Source: Denitrificimonas halotolerans (GTDB taxonomy: Bacteria > Pseudomonadota > Gammaproteobacteria > Pseudomonadales > Pseudomonadaceae). Taken from it: a DNA stretch of 64,000 nucleotides. Shown piece after piece: positions 26,849 to 36,870 of the stretch; positions within the stretch are counted from its first letter, which is position 1, and each line of letters begins with the position of its first letter. The stretch lies in contig NZ_JAXIVU010000007.1 of the NCBI RefSeq assembly GCF_034259425.1, positions 1 through 64,000 of the forward strand, in the 5' to 3' direction. Under the pieces are notes generated by a model. The model saw nothing but the letters and a program-made list of their open reading frames with translations, was not told where the DNA came from and made no database searches. Position numbers and translations under genes: made by a program.

Positions 26849-29467
26849 ATGCACGAACAGTATCAGCCTCGCGACATTGAAGCCGCCGCTCAGCGCCATT
26901 GGGCCGAGCACAAATCCTTTGAAGTGACCGAGCAAGCCGGTAAAGACACCTATTACTGCTTGTCTATGTTCCCTTACCCCAGTGGTCGCCTACACATGGG
27001 CCATGTGCGTAACTACACTATTGGTGATGTTATTGCTCGCTACCAGCGCATGCTCGGAAAAAATGTGTTGCAGCCAATGGGTTGGGATGCCTTTGGTATG
27101 CCTGCCGAAAACGCAGCGATTCAAAATAAAGTAGCGCCAGCTGCTTGGACTTACGAAAACATGGCGTATATGAAAGCTCAGTTCAATCAACTGGGTTTAG
27201 CCATTGATTGGTCGCGAGAAATCACCACATGTAAACCTGATTACTACCGTTGGGAACAGTGGTTATTCACTCAGCTATACAAAAAAGGCATTATTTATAA
27301 GAAAGTAGGTACTGTTAACTGGGACCCAGTAGACCAAACCGTTTTAGCTAATGAACAAGTCATTGATGGTCGCGGATGGCGCTCAGATGCGCTCGTTGAA
27401 AAGCGCGAAATTCCCATGTACTACTTCAAAATCACAGCCTATGCTGACGAGTTACTAAGTAGCCTAGACAACATGCCTGGTTGGCCTGAGCAAGTAAAAA
27501 CTATGCAGCGTAACTGGATCGGCAAAAGCTTTGGCGCCGATATCCTCTTTGACTACGACCTTGACACTGTCGGCATTGAAGGTCAGTTGAAGGTTTATAC
27601 CACACGCCCTGACACCTTAATGGGCGCTACCTACGTTGCAGTTGCTGCGGAACATCCTCTGGCACAACGTGCTGCTGTAAATAACCCTGAGTTGACCGCA
27701 TTCATAGCTGAATGCAAAGCTGGCTCTGTCGCTGAAGCTGATATGGCTACTATGGAGAAAAAAGGCCTACCAACAGGTCAGTTTGTACTCCACCCACTAA
27801 CCGGTGACAAACTACCAGTCTACGTTGCTAACTATGTACTGTGGGGCTACGGTGAAGGCGCTGTTATGGCTGTCCCAGCTCACGATGAACGTGACTTTGC
27901 CTTTGCAAACACCTATCAACTTCCCATCACTCAAGTCTTCGCATCTACAGATGAAAACAAAACCTTTGATGCAAAAGTCTGGCACGACTGGTACGCAAAC
28001 AAAACTGACGTTACCACCATTAACAGCGGTAAATACGACGGTTTAAGCGTACAAGATGCTTTTGATAGCATCGTTGCTGACTTAGAAGCTAAAGAACGCG
28101 GCGAACGCAAAACGCAGTTCCGTTTACGCGACTGGGGTATCAGCCGTCAACGTTACTGGGGCTGCCCAATCCCAATCATCCACTGCCCAAGCTGTGGTGA
28201 TGTGCCTGTACCAGAAGATCAGTTACCCGTAGTTTTACCTGAAAATGTCATTCCAGATGGCTCCGGTAATCCACTGAATAAAATGCCCGAATTTTATGAG
28301 TGTACATGCCCAACCTGTGGTGCCGATGCGCGCCGTGAAACTGACACCATGGATACCTTTGTGGAGTCATCTTGGTACTACGCTCGTTATGCTTCACCAC
28401 AGTATGAAGGCGGCTTAGTTGAAAAGTCAGCAGCAGACTACTGGCTACCGGTGGACCAATACATCGGTGGTATTGAACACGCTATTTTACACCTGCTTTA
28501 CGCACGTTTCTTCCATAAACTAATGCGTGACGAAGGCTTAGTTAATAGTGATGAGCCTTTTGCCAAGCTCTTAACGCAAGGCATGGTGATTGCAGAAACC
28601 TACTACCGTATGCTGCCCAACGGTGGTCGCCAATGGTACAACCCTGAAGAAGTCAAAGTTGAACACGACAACAAAGGTAAAGCTGTCTCAGCAACACTGA
28701 TCAGCGATGGAGAGCCGGTCATCATTGGGGGCATTGAAAAAATGTCCAAATCCAAAAACAATGGTGTCGACCCTCAAGTCATGATCGATGAGTACGGAGC
28801 AGATACCTGCCGTCTCTTTATGATGTTTGCTTCACCACCAGATATGAGCCTTGAATGGTCTGACTCGGGTATTGAGGGTGCAAGCCGCTTCCTGAAACGT
28901 GTTTGGCGCTTAGCATACAAGCATGTACAGGCCGGTGCTTGTGAGCCCCTGGATATAGCAGGCCTCAATGACACTCAAAAAGAGGTTCGTCGTGCCATTC
29001 ATGCTGCCATTCAGCATGCAAGCCAAGATGTGGGACAGCATCAAAAGTTCAATACGGCCATTGCCCAAGTCATGACCTTAATGAATGTACTGGAAAAAAA
29101 CCCGACCGAACAAGCACAAGACCGAGCTCTACTTCAAGAAGGGTTAGAAACTGTAACCCTTTTATTAGCACCTATCACCCCGCATATTTGTCATGTCATT
29201 TGGCAGCAACTGGGGCATAGTGAGCCGGTAATTGATGCCCCATGGCCTCAAGCTGATGAAAGCGCTCTGATCCAAGACACCTTAAGTATGGTGGTGCAAG
29301 TGAACGGTAAGTTACGTGCACACATTGATGTGTCAGCCTCAGCCAGCCGCGAAGAAATTGAAACAATCGCTCGTGAGAACGAAAATGTCTTACGCTACAC
29401 TGACGGCCTTACCGTTCGAAAAGTGATTGTTGTTCCAAATAAGTTGGTTAATATTGTAGCCAACTGA
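26849..29467 (+). CDS. leuS: Leucyl-tRNA synthetase
   Basis: An 872-residue class I synthetase charging tRNA-Leu. It has the HIGH-type motif HMGH (49-52) and KMSKS (631-635), the editing domain (TTRPDTLMGATYVAVAAEHPL), a zinc-type CPSCGDVPVP insertion and a C-terminal tRNA-binding domain. The start ATG gives MHEQYQPRDIEAAAQRHW, as in pseudomonads. It is followed by lptE and holA, the usual order. Confidence 0.98.
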   Translation: MHEQYQPRDIEAAAQRHWAEHKSFEVTEQAGKDTYYCLSMFPYPSGRLHMGHVRNYTIGDVIARYQRMLGKNVLQPMGWDAFGMPAENAAIQNKVAPAAWTYENMAYMKAQFNQLGLAIDWSREITTCKPDYYRWEQWLFTQLYKKGIIYKKVGTVNWDPVDQTVLANEQVIDGRGWRSDALVEKREIPMYYFKITAYADELLSSLDNMPGWPEQVKTMQRNWIGKSFGADILFDYDLDTVGIEGQLKVYTTRPDTLMGATYVAVAAEHPLAQRAAVNNPELTAFIAECKAGSVAEADMATMEKKGLPTGQFVLHPLTGDKLPVYVANYVLWGYGEGAVMAVPAHDERDFAFANTYQLPITQVFASTDENKTFDAKVWHDWYANKTDVTTINSGKYDGLSVQDAFDSIVADLEAKERGERKTQFRLRDWGISRQRYWGCPIPIIHCPSCGDVPVPEDQLPVVLPENVIPDGSGNPLNKMPEFYECTCPTCGADARRETDTMDTFVESSWYYARYASPQYEGGLVEKSAADYWLPVDQYIGGIEHAILHLLYARFFHKLMRDEGLVNSDEPFAKLLTQGMVIAETYYRMLPNGGRQWYNPEEVKVEHDNKGKAVSATLISDGEPVIIGGIEKMSKSKNNGVDPQVMIDEYGADTCRLFMMFASPPDMSLEWSDSGIEGASRFLKRVWRLAYKHVQAGACEPLDIAGLNDTQKEVRRAIHAAIQHASQDVGQHQKFNTAIAQVMTLMNVLEKNPTEQAQDRALLQEGLETVTLLLAPITPHICHVIWQQLGHSEPVIDAPWPQADESALIQDTLSMVVQVNGKLRAHIDVSASASREEIETIARENENVLRYTDGLTVRKVIVVPNKLVNIVAN

Positions 29468-29523
29468 TTGACTCTACCCACCCTGCCTAGTCCCAATTTA
29501 GGGCTAGGCATAGAGGATCTACT

Positions 29524-30126
29524 ATGCTGAAACGCTCTATTACTGTACTCAGTCTGGCCTTCTTATTAACGGCTTGCGGCTTTCACTTACGCGGTACAGG
29601 CACCATGCAAATGGCTCTCACCGAATTAAACTTTGCCGCACGTGACGCCCTCAGCCCCTTAGGTAAAGATGTAAAAAGCAGTCTAGACAACAACAAAGTA
29701 CAGGTGTCTAGTAGCGCGCCCTTTACGCTCTACTTAGGCCCTGAAGAAACCAGCCGCCGTACCGCTAGCTTTACCGCAGGTACACGCAGTGCAGAATATA
29801 CATTAACTAGTGCATTCGATTATGAATTGCGCTCAGGCAACCTGCCTGCCCTAATCAAAGACCGTATCGAAGTTCAGCGTACTTACGCACACAACCAAGA
29901 TAACATCACCAGCTCCAGCCAAGAAGCTGACCTGCTGCGCGAAGAGATGCGACGCGAACTCGTGATGCAATTGATGATGCGTCTGCAAGCCATAACACCT
30001 GCTCAACTTGAAACGTTAAAAGCACAAGCTGAACGCAAAGCGCAAGCTGAAATACAAGCACGCGAGGCTGCACTGCGCGAAATGCAGCGCACGCAACCAC
30101 AACAATCCCCCATTCGTATTCATTAA
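29524..30126 (+). CDS. lptE: LPS-assembly lipoprotein LptE
   Basis: A 200-residue outer-membrane lipoprotein that plugs the LptD barrel and helps place lipopolysaccharide on the cell surface. It has the lipobox LTAC (Cys at residue 18), then GFHLRGTG, the classic N-terminus of LptE. The C-terminal tail is charged and coiled (ETLKAQAERKAQAEIQAREA). It starts 56 bases after leuS. Confidence 0.94.
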   Translation: MLKRSITVLSLAFLLTACGFHLRGTGTMQMALTELNFAARDALSPLGKDVKSSLDNNKVQVSSSAPFTLYLGPEETSRRTASFTAGTRSAEYTLTSAFDYELRSGNLPALIKDRIEVQRTYAHNQDNITSSSQEADLLREEMRRELVMQLMMRLQAITPAQLETLKAQAERKAQAEIQAREAALREMQRTQPQQSPIRIH

Positions 30127-30168
30127 CTTTGCAGGGCCTTATGCAAATAAGGCCCAACACCTGCCCTT

Positions 30169-31200
30169 ATGCGCATTTACCCTGAAAAACTCGCCAACCA
30201 GCTAAAAAAAGAGCTTCTGCCCATTTACTTGGTCAGCAGTGATGAGCCACTTTTAGCTCAAGAAGCAAGCGATAGCATCCGCAGTACTTGCCGTCAAGCC
30301 GATTTTAGCGAGCGTCAAGTTTTTCACGTAGAGCGTGGTTTTGATTGGAATATCATCCGTGAAGCCAATGCTAGTCTCTCTCTGTTCGCAGAGAAACGCT
30401 TATTGGAACTGCGCATTAGCTCGGGTAAACCCGGCGATCAAGGTAGTAAAGTGCTCTTAGAATACTTAGCACGCCCTGCACAAGACACAGTATTACTGAT
30501 TAATGTGCCACGCTTGGATGGCAGCACATTAAAAACCAAATGGGCTAAAAGCCTAATGGACAGCCCTCTCTGCGGCTTTATTCAATTACCTAGTGTCAAT
30601 ATTGAACAACTGCCCCAATGGATTCACCAGCGTCTAACACAGCAAGGCCTCAGCGCAGATCCAGAAGCCATTGATTTAATTGTCGCACGCACTGAAGGCA
30701 ACTTATTGGCTGCTGTTCAAGAAATCGAAAAGCTCAAACTGCTGAGTAACACTCCCCATCTCAGTCTCGCAACAATTCAAGCCAGCATAGCCGATAGCGC
30801 GCGTTATGATGTCTTTGGCTTAGTCGACGCTGCTCTAGAAGGTGACACTGAACGCAGCCTGCGTATTTTGGCCGGTTTACGGAGCGAAGGCGTAGAGATT
30901 CCTATTATTCTTTGGGCCATCGCTCGTGATATTCGGCAGATAGCCAACCTATCACAACAGATTAGCCAAGGCACCAGCATGGACCGCGCTTTATCCCGCA
31001 TTTGGCCTGCTCCACGTAAGCCTTTATTTACTCGTGCACTCAAGCGTCTTTCAGGCACGCAATGGCAACAACTACTTAAAGATGCGCAATTAATAGATGA
31101 ACAAAGTAAAGGTCAAACCATAGGTGATGCCTGGATCGGCATGGCTTCATTAATCTTAAAAATATCCGGCTCACCCCTCCCTATTTTCCAACACCAGTGA
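30169..31200 (+). CDS. holA: DNA polymerase III subunit delta
   Basis: A 343-residue clamp-loader subunit that opens the beta sliding clamp. The N-terminus RIYPEKLANQLKKELLPIYLVSSDEPLL is the family signature, followed by the AAA+-like fold and the C-terminal collar domain (WIGMASLILKISGSPLP). It lies 42 bases after lptE, the standard leuS-lptE-holA order. In pseudomonads lipB/lipA tend to follow; here rsmA does. Confidence 0.94.
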   Translation: MRIYPEKLANQLKKELLPIYLVSSDEPLLAQEASDSIRSTCRQADFSERQVFHVERGFDWNIIREANASLSLFAEKRLLELRISSGKPGDQGSKVLLEYLARPAQDTVLLINVPRLDGSTLKTKWAKSLMDSPLCGFIQLPSVNIEQLPQWIHQRLTQQGLSADPEAIDLIVARTEGNLLAAVQEIEKLKLLSNTPHLSLATIQASIADSARYDVFGLVDAALEGDTERSLRILAGLRSEGVEIPIILWAIARDIRQIANLSQQISQGTSMDRALSRIWPAPRKPLFTRALKRLSGTQWQQLLKDAQLIDEQSKGQTIGDAWIGMASLILKISGSPLPIFQHQ

Positions 31201-31265
31201 CCAATAAAAGCGAAGCGTTACTGGTTTTTTGTTAAACTTGTTGGCTTGTTAATTGGAGTAGCCGA

Positions 31266-32078
31266 ATGTCCCAGATCTATCAACACCGCGCCCGGAAGCG
31301 TTTTGGTCAAAACTTCTTACACGATACAGGCGTGATTGATCGCATTATTCGTGCTATTACTCCTCGTGAAGATGAGCACATCTTAGAAATTGGCCCAGGC
31401 CAAGGTGCGCTTACAGAAAGCCTGATTGGTAGTGGTGCTCACGTCGATGTGATCGAAATCGATCTCGACCTCATCCCTATTCTGAAACTCAAGTTTGGCC
31501 TCAAGCCCAACTTTCACCTACACCAAGGTGACGCATTAAAGTTTGATTTTGCTCACCTTGATGCTGAACCTAACAGTCTACGTGTCGTCGGTAACCTGCC
31601 TTACAATATTTCTACGCCCTTAATTTTTCACCTGCTCAATAATGCACATTTAGTAAGCGATATGCACTTTATGTTGCAAAAAGAGGTAGTGGAACGCATG
31701 GCAGCCAAACCAGGCGGCGGAGACTGGGGACGCTTGTCCATTATGGTGCAATACCACTGTCGCGTTGAACATCTATTTAATGTGGGCCCGGGCTCTTTTA
31801 GCCCGCCTCCCAAAGTAGACTCGGCCATTGTGCGCCTTGTACCGCATAGCGAGTTACCTCACCCAGCCAAAGATGCTCGCGCCCTAGACCGTATTGTGCG
31901 CGAAGCTTTTAATCAGCGCCGTAAAACCCTGCGTAACACTTTAAAGAACATCTTATCCAGTCAAGCCATTGAAGCAGCTGGAGTCGATGGAAGTTTACGT
32001 CCCGAACAATTAGATCTTGCTGCTTTTGTCCGATTGGCTGATCAACTGGCCGATCAACAAGCAGTAGAATCCCTTTGA
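31266..32078 (+). CDS. rsmA: 16S rRNA adenine(1518/1519) dimethyltransferase
   Basis: A 270-residue KsgA/RsmA enzyme that dimethylates two adenines in the 3' hairpin of 16S rRNA. It has ARKRFGQNFLHD at the N-terminus, motif I EIGPGQGALTE and the catalytic GNLPYNISTPL (motif IV). The start is preceded by GGAG. It opens the rsmA-apaG-apaH-glpE run; pdxA, which commonly precedes it, is absent here. Confidence 0.97.
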   Translation: MSQIYQHRARKRFGQNFLHDTGVIDRIIRAITPREDEHILEIGPGQGALTESLIGSGAHVDVIEIDLDLIPILKLKFGLKPNFHLHQGDALKFDFAHLDAEPNSLRVVGNLPYNISTPLIFHLLNNAHLVSDMHFMLQKEVVERMAAKPGGGDWGRLSIMVQYHCRVEHLFNVGPGSFSPPPKVDSAIVRLVPHSELPHPAKDARALDRIVREAFNQRRKTLRNTLKNILSSQAIEAAGVDGSLRPEQLDLAAFVRLADQLADQQAVESL

Positions 32079-32085
32079 GAACACT

Positions 32086-32466
32086 ATGACAGATCTTAGC
32101 GATACCATTGATATTAAAGTACACACACGCTTTTTAGCCGAACATTCACAACCGGAAGAAAACCGCTATGTGTTCGCCTACGACATCACCATCCGCAACA
32201 ACGGTACCGATGCTGCACAATTGCTCAGCCGACACTGGATCATCACTGATGGTGATGGTAAAACTCAAGAGGTGCGTGGCTCAGGTGTCGTTGGTGAACA
32301 ACCCATCATTAATGCGGACGATGAGTACAGTTACAGCAGCGGCACCTTAATGACCACCGCCGTGGGCAGTATGCAAGGCAGTTTCACCATGCGCGCCGAA
32401 GACGGTGAAGAGTTTGAGGCCCCCATTGCCCCTTTTAGCTTAGCCATGCCCGGAGCTCTACATTAA
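32086..32466 (+). CDS. apaG: ApaG protein
   Basis: A 126-residue beta-sandwich protein (fibronectin III-like) of unknown precise role, linked to Co2+ resistance in Salmonella. It has the family motifs RFLAEHSQPEENRYVFAYDITIRN and HWIITDGDGKTQEVRGSGVVGEQP. It starts seven bases after rsmA and its last stop base is the first base of apaH (TAATG). Confidence 0.96.
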   Translation: MTDLSDTIDIKVHTRFLAEHSQPEENRYVFAYDITIRNNGTDAAQLLSRHWIITDGDGKTQEVRGSGVVGEQPIINADDEYSYSSGTLMTTAVGSMQGSFTMRAEDGEEFEAPIAPFSLAMPGALH

Positions 32467-33287
32467 TGGCAACCTATGCTGTCGGTGATATACAAGGCTG
32501 TTTAGAACCACTCAAGTGCTTACTTGAGCGTGTTCAGTTTGACCCTAACCAAGATCAACTTTGGTTGGTCGGTGACTTAGTCAACCGTGGCCCACAATCA
32601 CTCGAAACTTTACGCTTTTTATATACTATTCGGGGCTCTGTCGTCAGCGTTTTGGGTAATCACGATTTACATCTATTAGCTGTAGCCAACCAAGCTGCTC
32701 GATTAAAAAAGAAAGATACCCTGCAAGAAATTTTAGACGCCCCTGACGCCGCAGACTTGCTCTTTTGGTTGCGCCAGCTACCGCTAATGCACCATGATAG
32801 CCAACGCCAAATCAGTATGGTGCATGCAGGAATCCCTCCCCAGTGGAGCATTCAAGATGCACTCAATCGTGCTGCTGAAATACAACAAGCATTGCGCGAC
32901 GATAGTCTATTCCAAGCATATTTAGATGGCATGTACGGTGACCACCCTTCTACTTGGGATGACAACCTAACTGGCATCGAACGTTTAAGGGTTATTACTA
33001 ACTACTTTACTCGCATGCGCTTTTGCAGCGCTACTGGCGAGTTGAACTTAAAAGGCAAGCAAGGGATCGATTCAGCACCAGCAGGCTTTGCACCTTGGTT
33101 CAGTCATCCACACCGCTTAACTCGCAATGATACGATTGTATTTGGGCATTGGGCTGCCCTTGAAGGACAGAGCTTTGAGCCTAAAGCCATTGCCCTTGAC
33201 ACTGGCTGTGTCTGGGGCGGACGTATGTCATTGTATAATCTTGACACCCAACACTTTGAACGCTGCAACTGTCCACGCGAGGCATAA
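32466..33287 (+). CDS. apaH: Symmetrical bis(5'-nucleosyl)-tetraphosphatase
   Basis: A 273-residue metallophosphatase that splits Ap4A to two ADP and also removes Np4 caps from RNA. The metal motifs GDIQGC, GDLVNRGP and GNHD are present, with MVHAGIPPQW and FGHWAALEG later. It overlaps apaG by one base, so the two are coupled. Confidence 0.97.
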   Translation: MATYAVGDIQGCLEPLKCLLERVQFDPNQDQLWLVGDLVNRGPQSLETLRFLYTIRGSVVSVLGNHDLHLLAVANQAARLKKKDTLQEILDAPDAADLLFWLRQLPLMHHDSQRQISMVHAGIPPQWSIQDALNRAAEIQQALRDDSLFQAYLDGMYGDHPSTWDDNLTGIERLRVITNYFTRMRFCSATGELNLKGKQGIDSAPAGFAPWFSHPHRLTRNDTIVFGHWAALEGQSFEPKAIALDTGCVWGGRMSLYNLDTQHFERCNCPREA

Positions 33288-33310
33288 GTGTTCACACCCG
33301 AGAGGTCTCC

Positions 33311-33631
33311 ATGGAAGCTTTTAAACGCATCAATGTTGAACAAGCCAAACAGCTGTGTGATGAAGGCGCAGTAATGGTCGATATTCGCGACCCAGAAAGT
33401 TTTGCCATTGCCCATCCAACAGGTGCCATTCACTTGGATAATCACTCTTTGGCCCAGTTTATTGCTCAAGCCGATTTAGATGCTCCAACCATTGTCATCT
33501 GTTACCACGGACACTCTAGCCAAAGTGCAGCCGCTTACTTACACAGCCAAGACTTTACCAAGCTGTACAGTATGGATGGTGGTTTTGAGGCGTGGCAGCA
33601 AGTCTTTCCACAACTCACCCAGCGTAGCTAA
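33311..33631 (+). CDS. glpE: Thiosulfate sulfurtransferase GlpE (rhodanese)
   Basis: A 106-residue single-domain rhodanese. The catalytic Cys sits in VICYHGHSSQSAA, and the N-terminal MVDIRDPESFAIAHPTGAIHL is typical. It transfers sulfane sulfur from thiosulfate to cyanide or thioredoxin in vitro. It is the last gene of the rsmA run and is closed by the strong terminator at 33726. Confidence 0.94.
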   Translation: MEAFKRINVEQAKQLCDEGAVMVDIRDPESFAIAHPTGAIHLDNHSLAQFIAQADLDAPTIVICYHGHSSQSAAAYLHSQDFTKLYSMDGGFEAWQQVFPQLTQRS

Positions 33632-33725
33632 TCAAACAACTTGTCACTTCTCACTACAGCCTTGCATGACTGTTGCTCTAAAGATGTTTCTCTCTATTGC
33701 GCAAGACACCTGCCCCACTTAACCT

Positions 33726-33762
33726 AAAACGCCCCAGTAAAATAAACCTACTGGGGCGTTTT
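33726..33762. terminator. Bidirectional terminator between glpE and the BCCT gene
   Basis: A perfect 14-bp stem AAAACGCCCCAGTA/TACTGGGGCGTTTT with a 9-base loop, symmetric A and T flanks, lies between two convergent genes. Confidence 0.95.
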
Positions 33763-33778
33763 CGTGTACAGCATCTGA

Positions 33779-35359
33779 CTAGAGCAGCTTCTGCTCACGC
33801 GCCATCGCCATCGCTGACTGCGGCCCTGCCCACAGAGAAGGTAAAATAATCACAGATACAGGGATAGCACTGAGCACAATGAACTGCTGCAGAACGCCAA
33901 TCTGACCACTCCCCATATAGAGCAACATTCCTGCCATAACAGCCATCGCAGCTCCCCAAAATGCACGGATGGAAAAATGTGGATGATCATGCCCAGCGCC
34001 TACAACAGCAATGGCATAACTCATTGAGTCACCTGTCGTGGCCACAAAGATTGTGGTTAAAAGTAAGATGGCGCCAGCCATCCAAATGCCACCGGGTAAA
34101 GTTTGTGCAACCGTTAAGGTTGCCACATCAAAAGAGAAGCTTTGCAAGGCTTCAATAAGGTCCGCCTCACCCGTAAGTTGGTAATAAATACCTGAACCGC
34201 CTAATAGGGTAAACCAGATTGTTGTTGCGATTGGTGCTAATACAGCCACAGCAATCACCATCTGACGAATCGTGCGCCCTCGCGAGATACGCGCAACAAA
34301 AATTGCCATTAAAGGTGCATATCCAATAAACCAAGCAAAAAAGAAGACCGTCCACCACTTCATCCACCAGTCTGGAGCTGTTTCAGAAGTCATCGTTGCC
34401 ATAGCAAAGAATGAAGTCATGTATTCGCCCATCGCTTGCAGGTAGGTATTGGTTAAAAACAAAGTTGGTCCAAATATAAAAATCACCGCACCAATGAGCA
34501 GCGCCAAAATCACATTAAAACGACTGAGCAACTGAATACCTTTGTGTACACCACTCATTGCTGAGCCAATATAAACCGCCGCCAATAGCATCAAAATAAC
34601 CAGCTGAGTAGTAAATCCATTCGTGATGCCAAACAGCACTTCCAGCCCATAACTCATTTGTGTGGCTAAAAAACCAATAGGGCCGACCGTACCGGCAACA
34701 ATGGCAATAACACACAAGGCATCGACGATACCCCCCACCCAACTGGTTAAAATCCATTCACCAAACACGGGGTAGAGTAGCGTACGAGGCTGCAGTGGCT
34801 TACCTAAAGTGTAGTGCGCATAAGCTAAAACAATGGCAGTTAACGACCCCAGTACGGCCCAAGCTAAAAAGCCCCAATGCATAAAAGATTGCGCCAAAGC
34901 TGGAGCAACAGCTTCAGCTGTCCCTGTCTCAAAATCAAAGGCAGGAGGCGTAACCACAAAGTGGTAAATAGGCTCACCGGCAGCAAAAAATACGCCACCA
35001 CCGGCTAACAAAGTGCACATCACCATGGAGAGCCACCGGAAAGTACTGATTTCAGGCTTATTTAAATTACCAATGCGGGCTTGCCCTGCACGGCTTATGG
35101 CAACCCCTATAGCAATAAAAAATGTAGCAATAAGAATCATCTGAAAAAACGATCCCATGTACTTAGCTGTCATAGTAAAACCAACAGCAATCATGGAAGT
35201 AACCCTATTGGCGTCGTAAAGCGACAAGCCAATAAAGAGAATAATAAACCCCATGGTCAAGCTCAGTACGACAGGATCACCAAACTTATGCGATGTTGGT
35301 GGAGCAGAAAATGTGGGTGGTGGAGTTATAGGTTGGGAATCACGAGCAGAGTACGACAT
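33779..35359 (-). CDS. BCCT family transporter
   Basis: A 526-residue secondary transporter with about twelve membrane helices of the betaine/choline/carnitine type. The diagnostic segment DWWMKWWTVFFFAWFIGYAPLM (start of the signature helix) is followed by GRTIRQ, and LAGGGVFFAAGEPIYHF lies in an earlier helix. The N-terminus is a soluble Pro-rich tail (QPITPPPTFSAPPTS). The family moves betaine, choline, carnitine or related compounds such as DMSP with Na+ or H+; the substrate is not clear here. It is monocistronic. Confidence 0.9.
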   Translation of the reverse strand: MSYSARDSQPITPPPTFSAPPTSHKFGDPVVLSLTMGFIILFIGLSLYDANRVTSMIAVGFTMTAKYMGSFFQMILIATFFIAIGVAISRAGQARIGNLNKPEISTFRWLSMVMCTLLAGGGVFFAAGEPIYHFVVTPPAFDFETGTAEAVAPALAQSFMHWGFLAWAVLGSLTAIVLAYAHYTLGKPLQPRTLLYPVFGEWILTSWVGGIVDALCVIAIVAGTVGPIGFLATQMSYGLEVLFGITNGFTTQLVILMLLAAVYIGSAMSGVHKGIQLLSRFNVILALLIGAVIFIFGPTLFLTNTYLQAMGEYMTSFFAMATMTSETAPDWWMKWWTVFFFAWFIGYAPLMAIFVARISRGRTIRQMVIAVAVLAPIATTIWFTLLGGSGIYYQLTGEADLIEALQSFSFDVATLTVAQTLPGGIWMAGAILLLTTIFVATTGDSMSYAIAVVGAGHDHPHFSIRAFWGAAMAVMAGMLLYMGSGQIGVLQQFIVLSAIPVSVIILPSLWAGPQSAMAMAREQKLL

Positions 35360-35625
35360 ATCGTCCGATTTATGTTTAAAAAATTGGCGAACAACCCTAC
35401 GGACTCTTTACCAGTATTGCAAATCCGACTTGCTTAAAAAGCTCAGGCGTCAGCCATAAAAAGGCAATTCTATACGGGAATAAGGGCGTCATATTGACCA
35501 CAATGATGATACTAACAAGCTCGGAAAAAAATACTCTCGCAGTCAGACATAGTCGTCTAGCAGCATAAATTTACTACATTTTTAGGATCGCAAGCTTGTT
35601 AATCGCCAAGTAGATAACTCACTAG

Positions 35626-36708
35626 CTAGCAACCCAGTCTTGGTACGTCATCCTTACAAACATCTTTTGCTTGCTGTATACGTTCAGCCTCCGCATGATC
35701 ACCGTCACTGGCAGTTAACCCCTCTTGTTGAACACTTTCTACTGGATCAAACACCAATACAGTAAATAATGAAAAATGATCAGAACCAATCGAAGGTAAA
35801 CGCTGAATATGTTTCACCGTAAAGTGCGGGCTATGAAATAAATGATCCAACGGCCAGCGTAAAAATGGGAGCCCCACATGAAAGGTATTAAACATGCCAC
35901 GACCGACCCGAGGATCCAACAAACCACTGATTTTACGAAACAGTCGAGTCGTGTCCGACCATGCCACGTCATTCAAGTCCCCCGTAACAATAACAGGCTG
36001 ACAGGTTTCTGCTACACGTTTAGCCACCATCACTAATTCAGCATCACGCTCCATAGACTCTGGATTTTCCGTTGGGCTTGGCGGCGCGGGGTGAAGAAAA
36101 TGCATGTGCACTTTATCGCCAGTTCGCAACTCTAAATACAGATGAATAGAAGGAATATCGGCTTCAACGAGGTACGCAATCTCCTCCTGAGTAAAAGGTA
36201 AACGTGAATAGACATGCATGCCATAGAGGTTATCCAATGGACACTTCACAGTGTAAGGCATGTCCTGCTCCAGAACGGCCAACTGCCCTTCCCACCATTG
36301 ATCCGATTCAAGTGTCACTAAAATATCAGGTTGATACTGCTGTACTAAAGCAATTAACGCTGCGCTATTTTTATTCGTCTGCAACACGTTCGAGGTAATA
36401 ATACTTAACTGCTTTTCCGGCTCCCCCTGCTTCGCAGTTTTTACTTCTCGCGGCCAAAATCTCGTGTAAGGCATGACCCACCAACCCTGCCAACACAAAC
36501 AAAGTCCTGTGACTAGAAATAAACACCAAGCCAATGGCTGTGAAAAGTCCAAATAAAACAAATGACTAAACAACAACAAAGCTGCCAAAACAGCTACTTG
36601 CAAACGTGGAAAGTCCATCCCACGAAACAACCAATGCGGATTTTTTGATAACGGTAATACAGTGGCGATTACAATTAACACAGTTGCTGCAATAGATAGA
36701 GTGGGCAT
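35626..36708 (-). CDS. Membrane-anchored endonuclease/exonuclease/phosphatase family protein
   Basis: A 360-residue protein with three N-terminal membrane helices (about 3-20, 35-53, 58-77) and then an EEP-fold domain: TSNVLQTN, LVTLESDQWW (metal Glu), HFLHPAPP, VTGDLNDVAWSD and GSDHFSLF. These are the metal and catalytic residues of the DNase I-like superfamily. Relatives include phosphodiesterases acting on sphingomyelin or inositol phosphates, and DNases; the substrate is unknown. A 266-base gap to the BCCT gene shows no recognisable structure. Confidence 0.8.
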   Translation of the reverse strand: MPTLSIAATVLIVIATVLPLSKNPHWLFRGMDFPRLQVAVLAALLLFSHLFYLDFSQPLAWCLFLVTGLCLCWQGWWVMPYTRFWPREVKTAKQGEPEKQLSIITSNVLQTNKNSAALIALVQQYQPDILVTLESDQWWEGQLAVLEQDMPYTVKCPLDNLYGMHVYSRLPFTQEEIAYLVEADIPSIHLYLELRTGDKVHMHFLHPAPPSPTENPESMERDAELVMVAKRVAETCQPVIVTGDLNDVAWSDTTRLFRKISGLLDPRVGRGMFNTFHVGLPFLRWPLDHLFHSPHFTVKHIQRLPSIGSDHFSLFTVLVFDPVESVQQEGLTASDGDHAEAERIQQAKDVCKDDVPRLGC

Positions 36709-36870
36709 GCTACATCCTGGTGCTCAGTGGGGGGCGATACTAAATAATACAGAGCACACTTTAACAACAAACATCATCGTTGGCGTCACTCAAAGAGAAA
36801 AGGGCTTAGGCTCACTAAAACCAAATACTGGGTTACAATTCATCTATACCTATTGTCCACTAAGGTTGCC

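Noticed and set aside
26849..29467. leuS leader as T-box or attenuator
   Set aside because: No T-box elements or leucine-rich leader peptide visible before the start.
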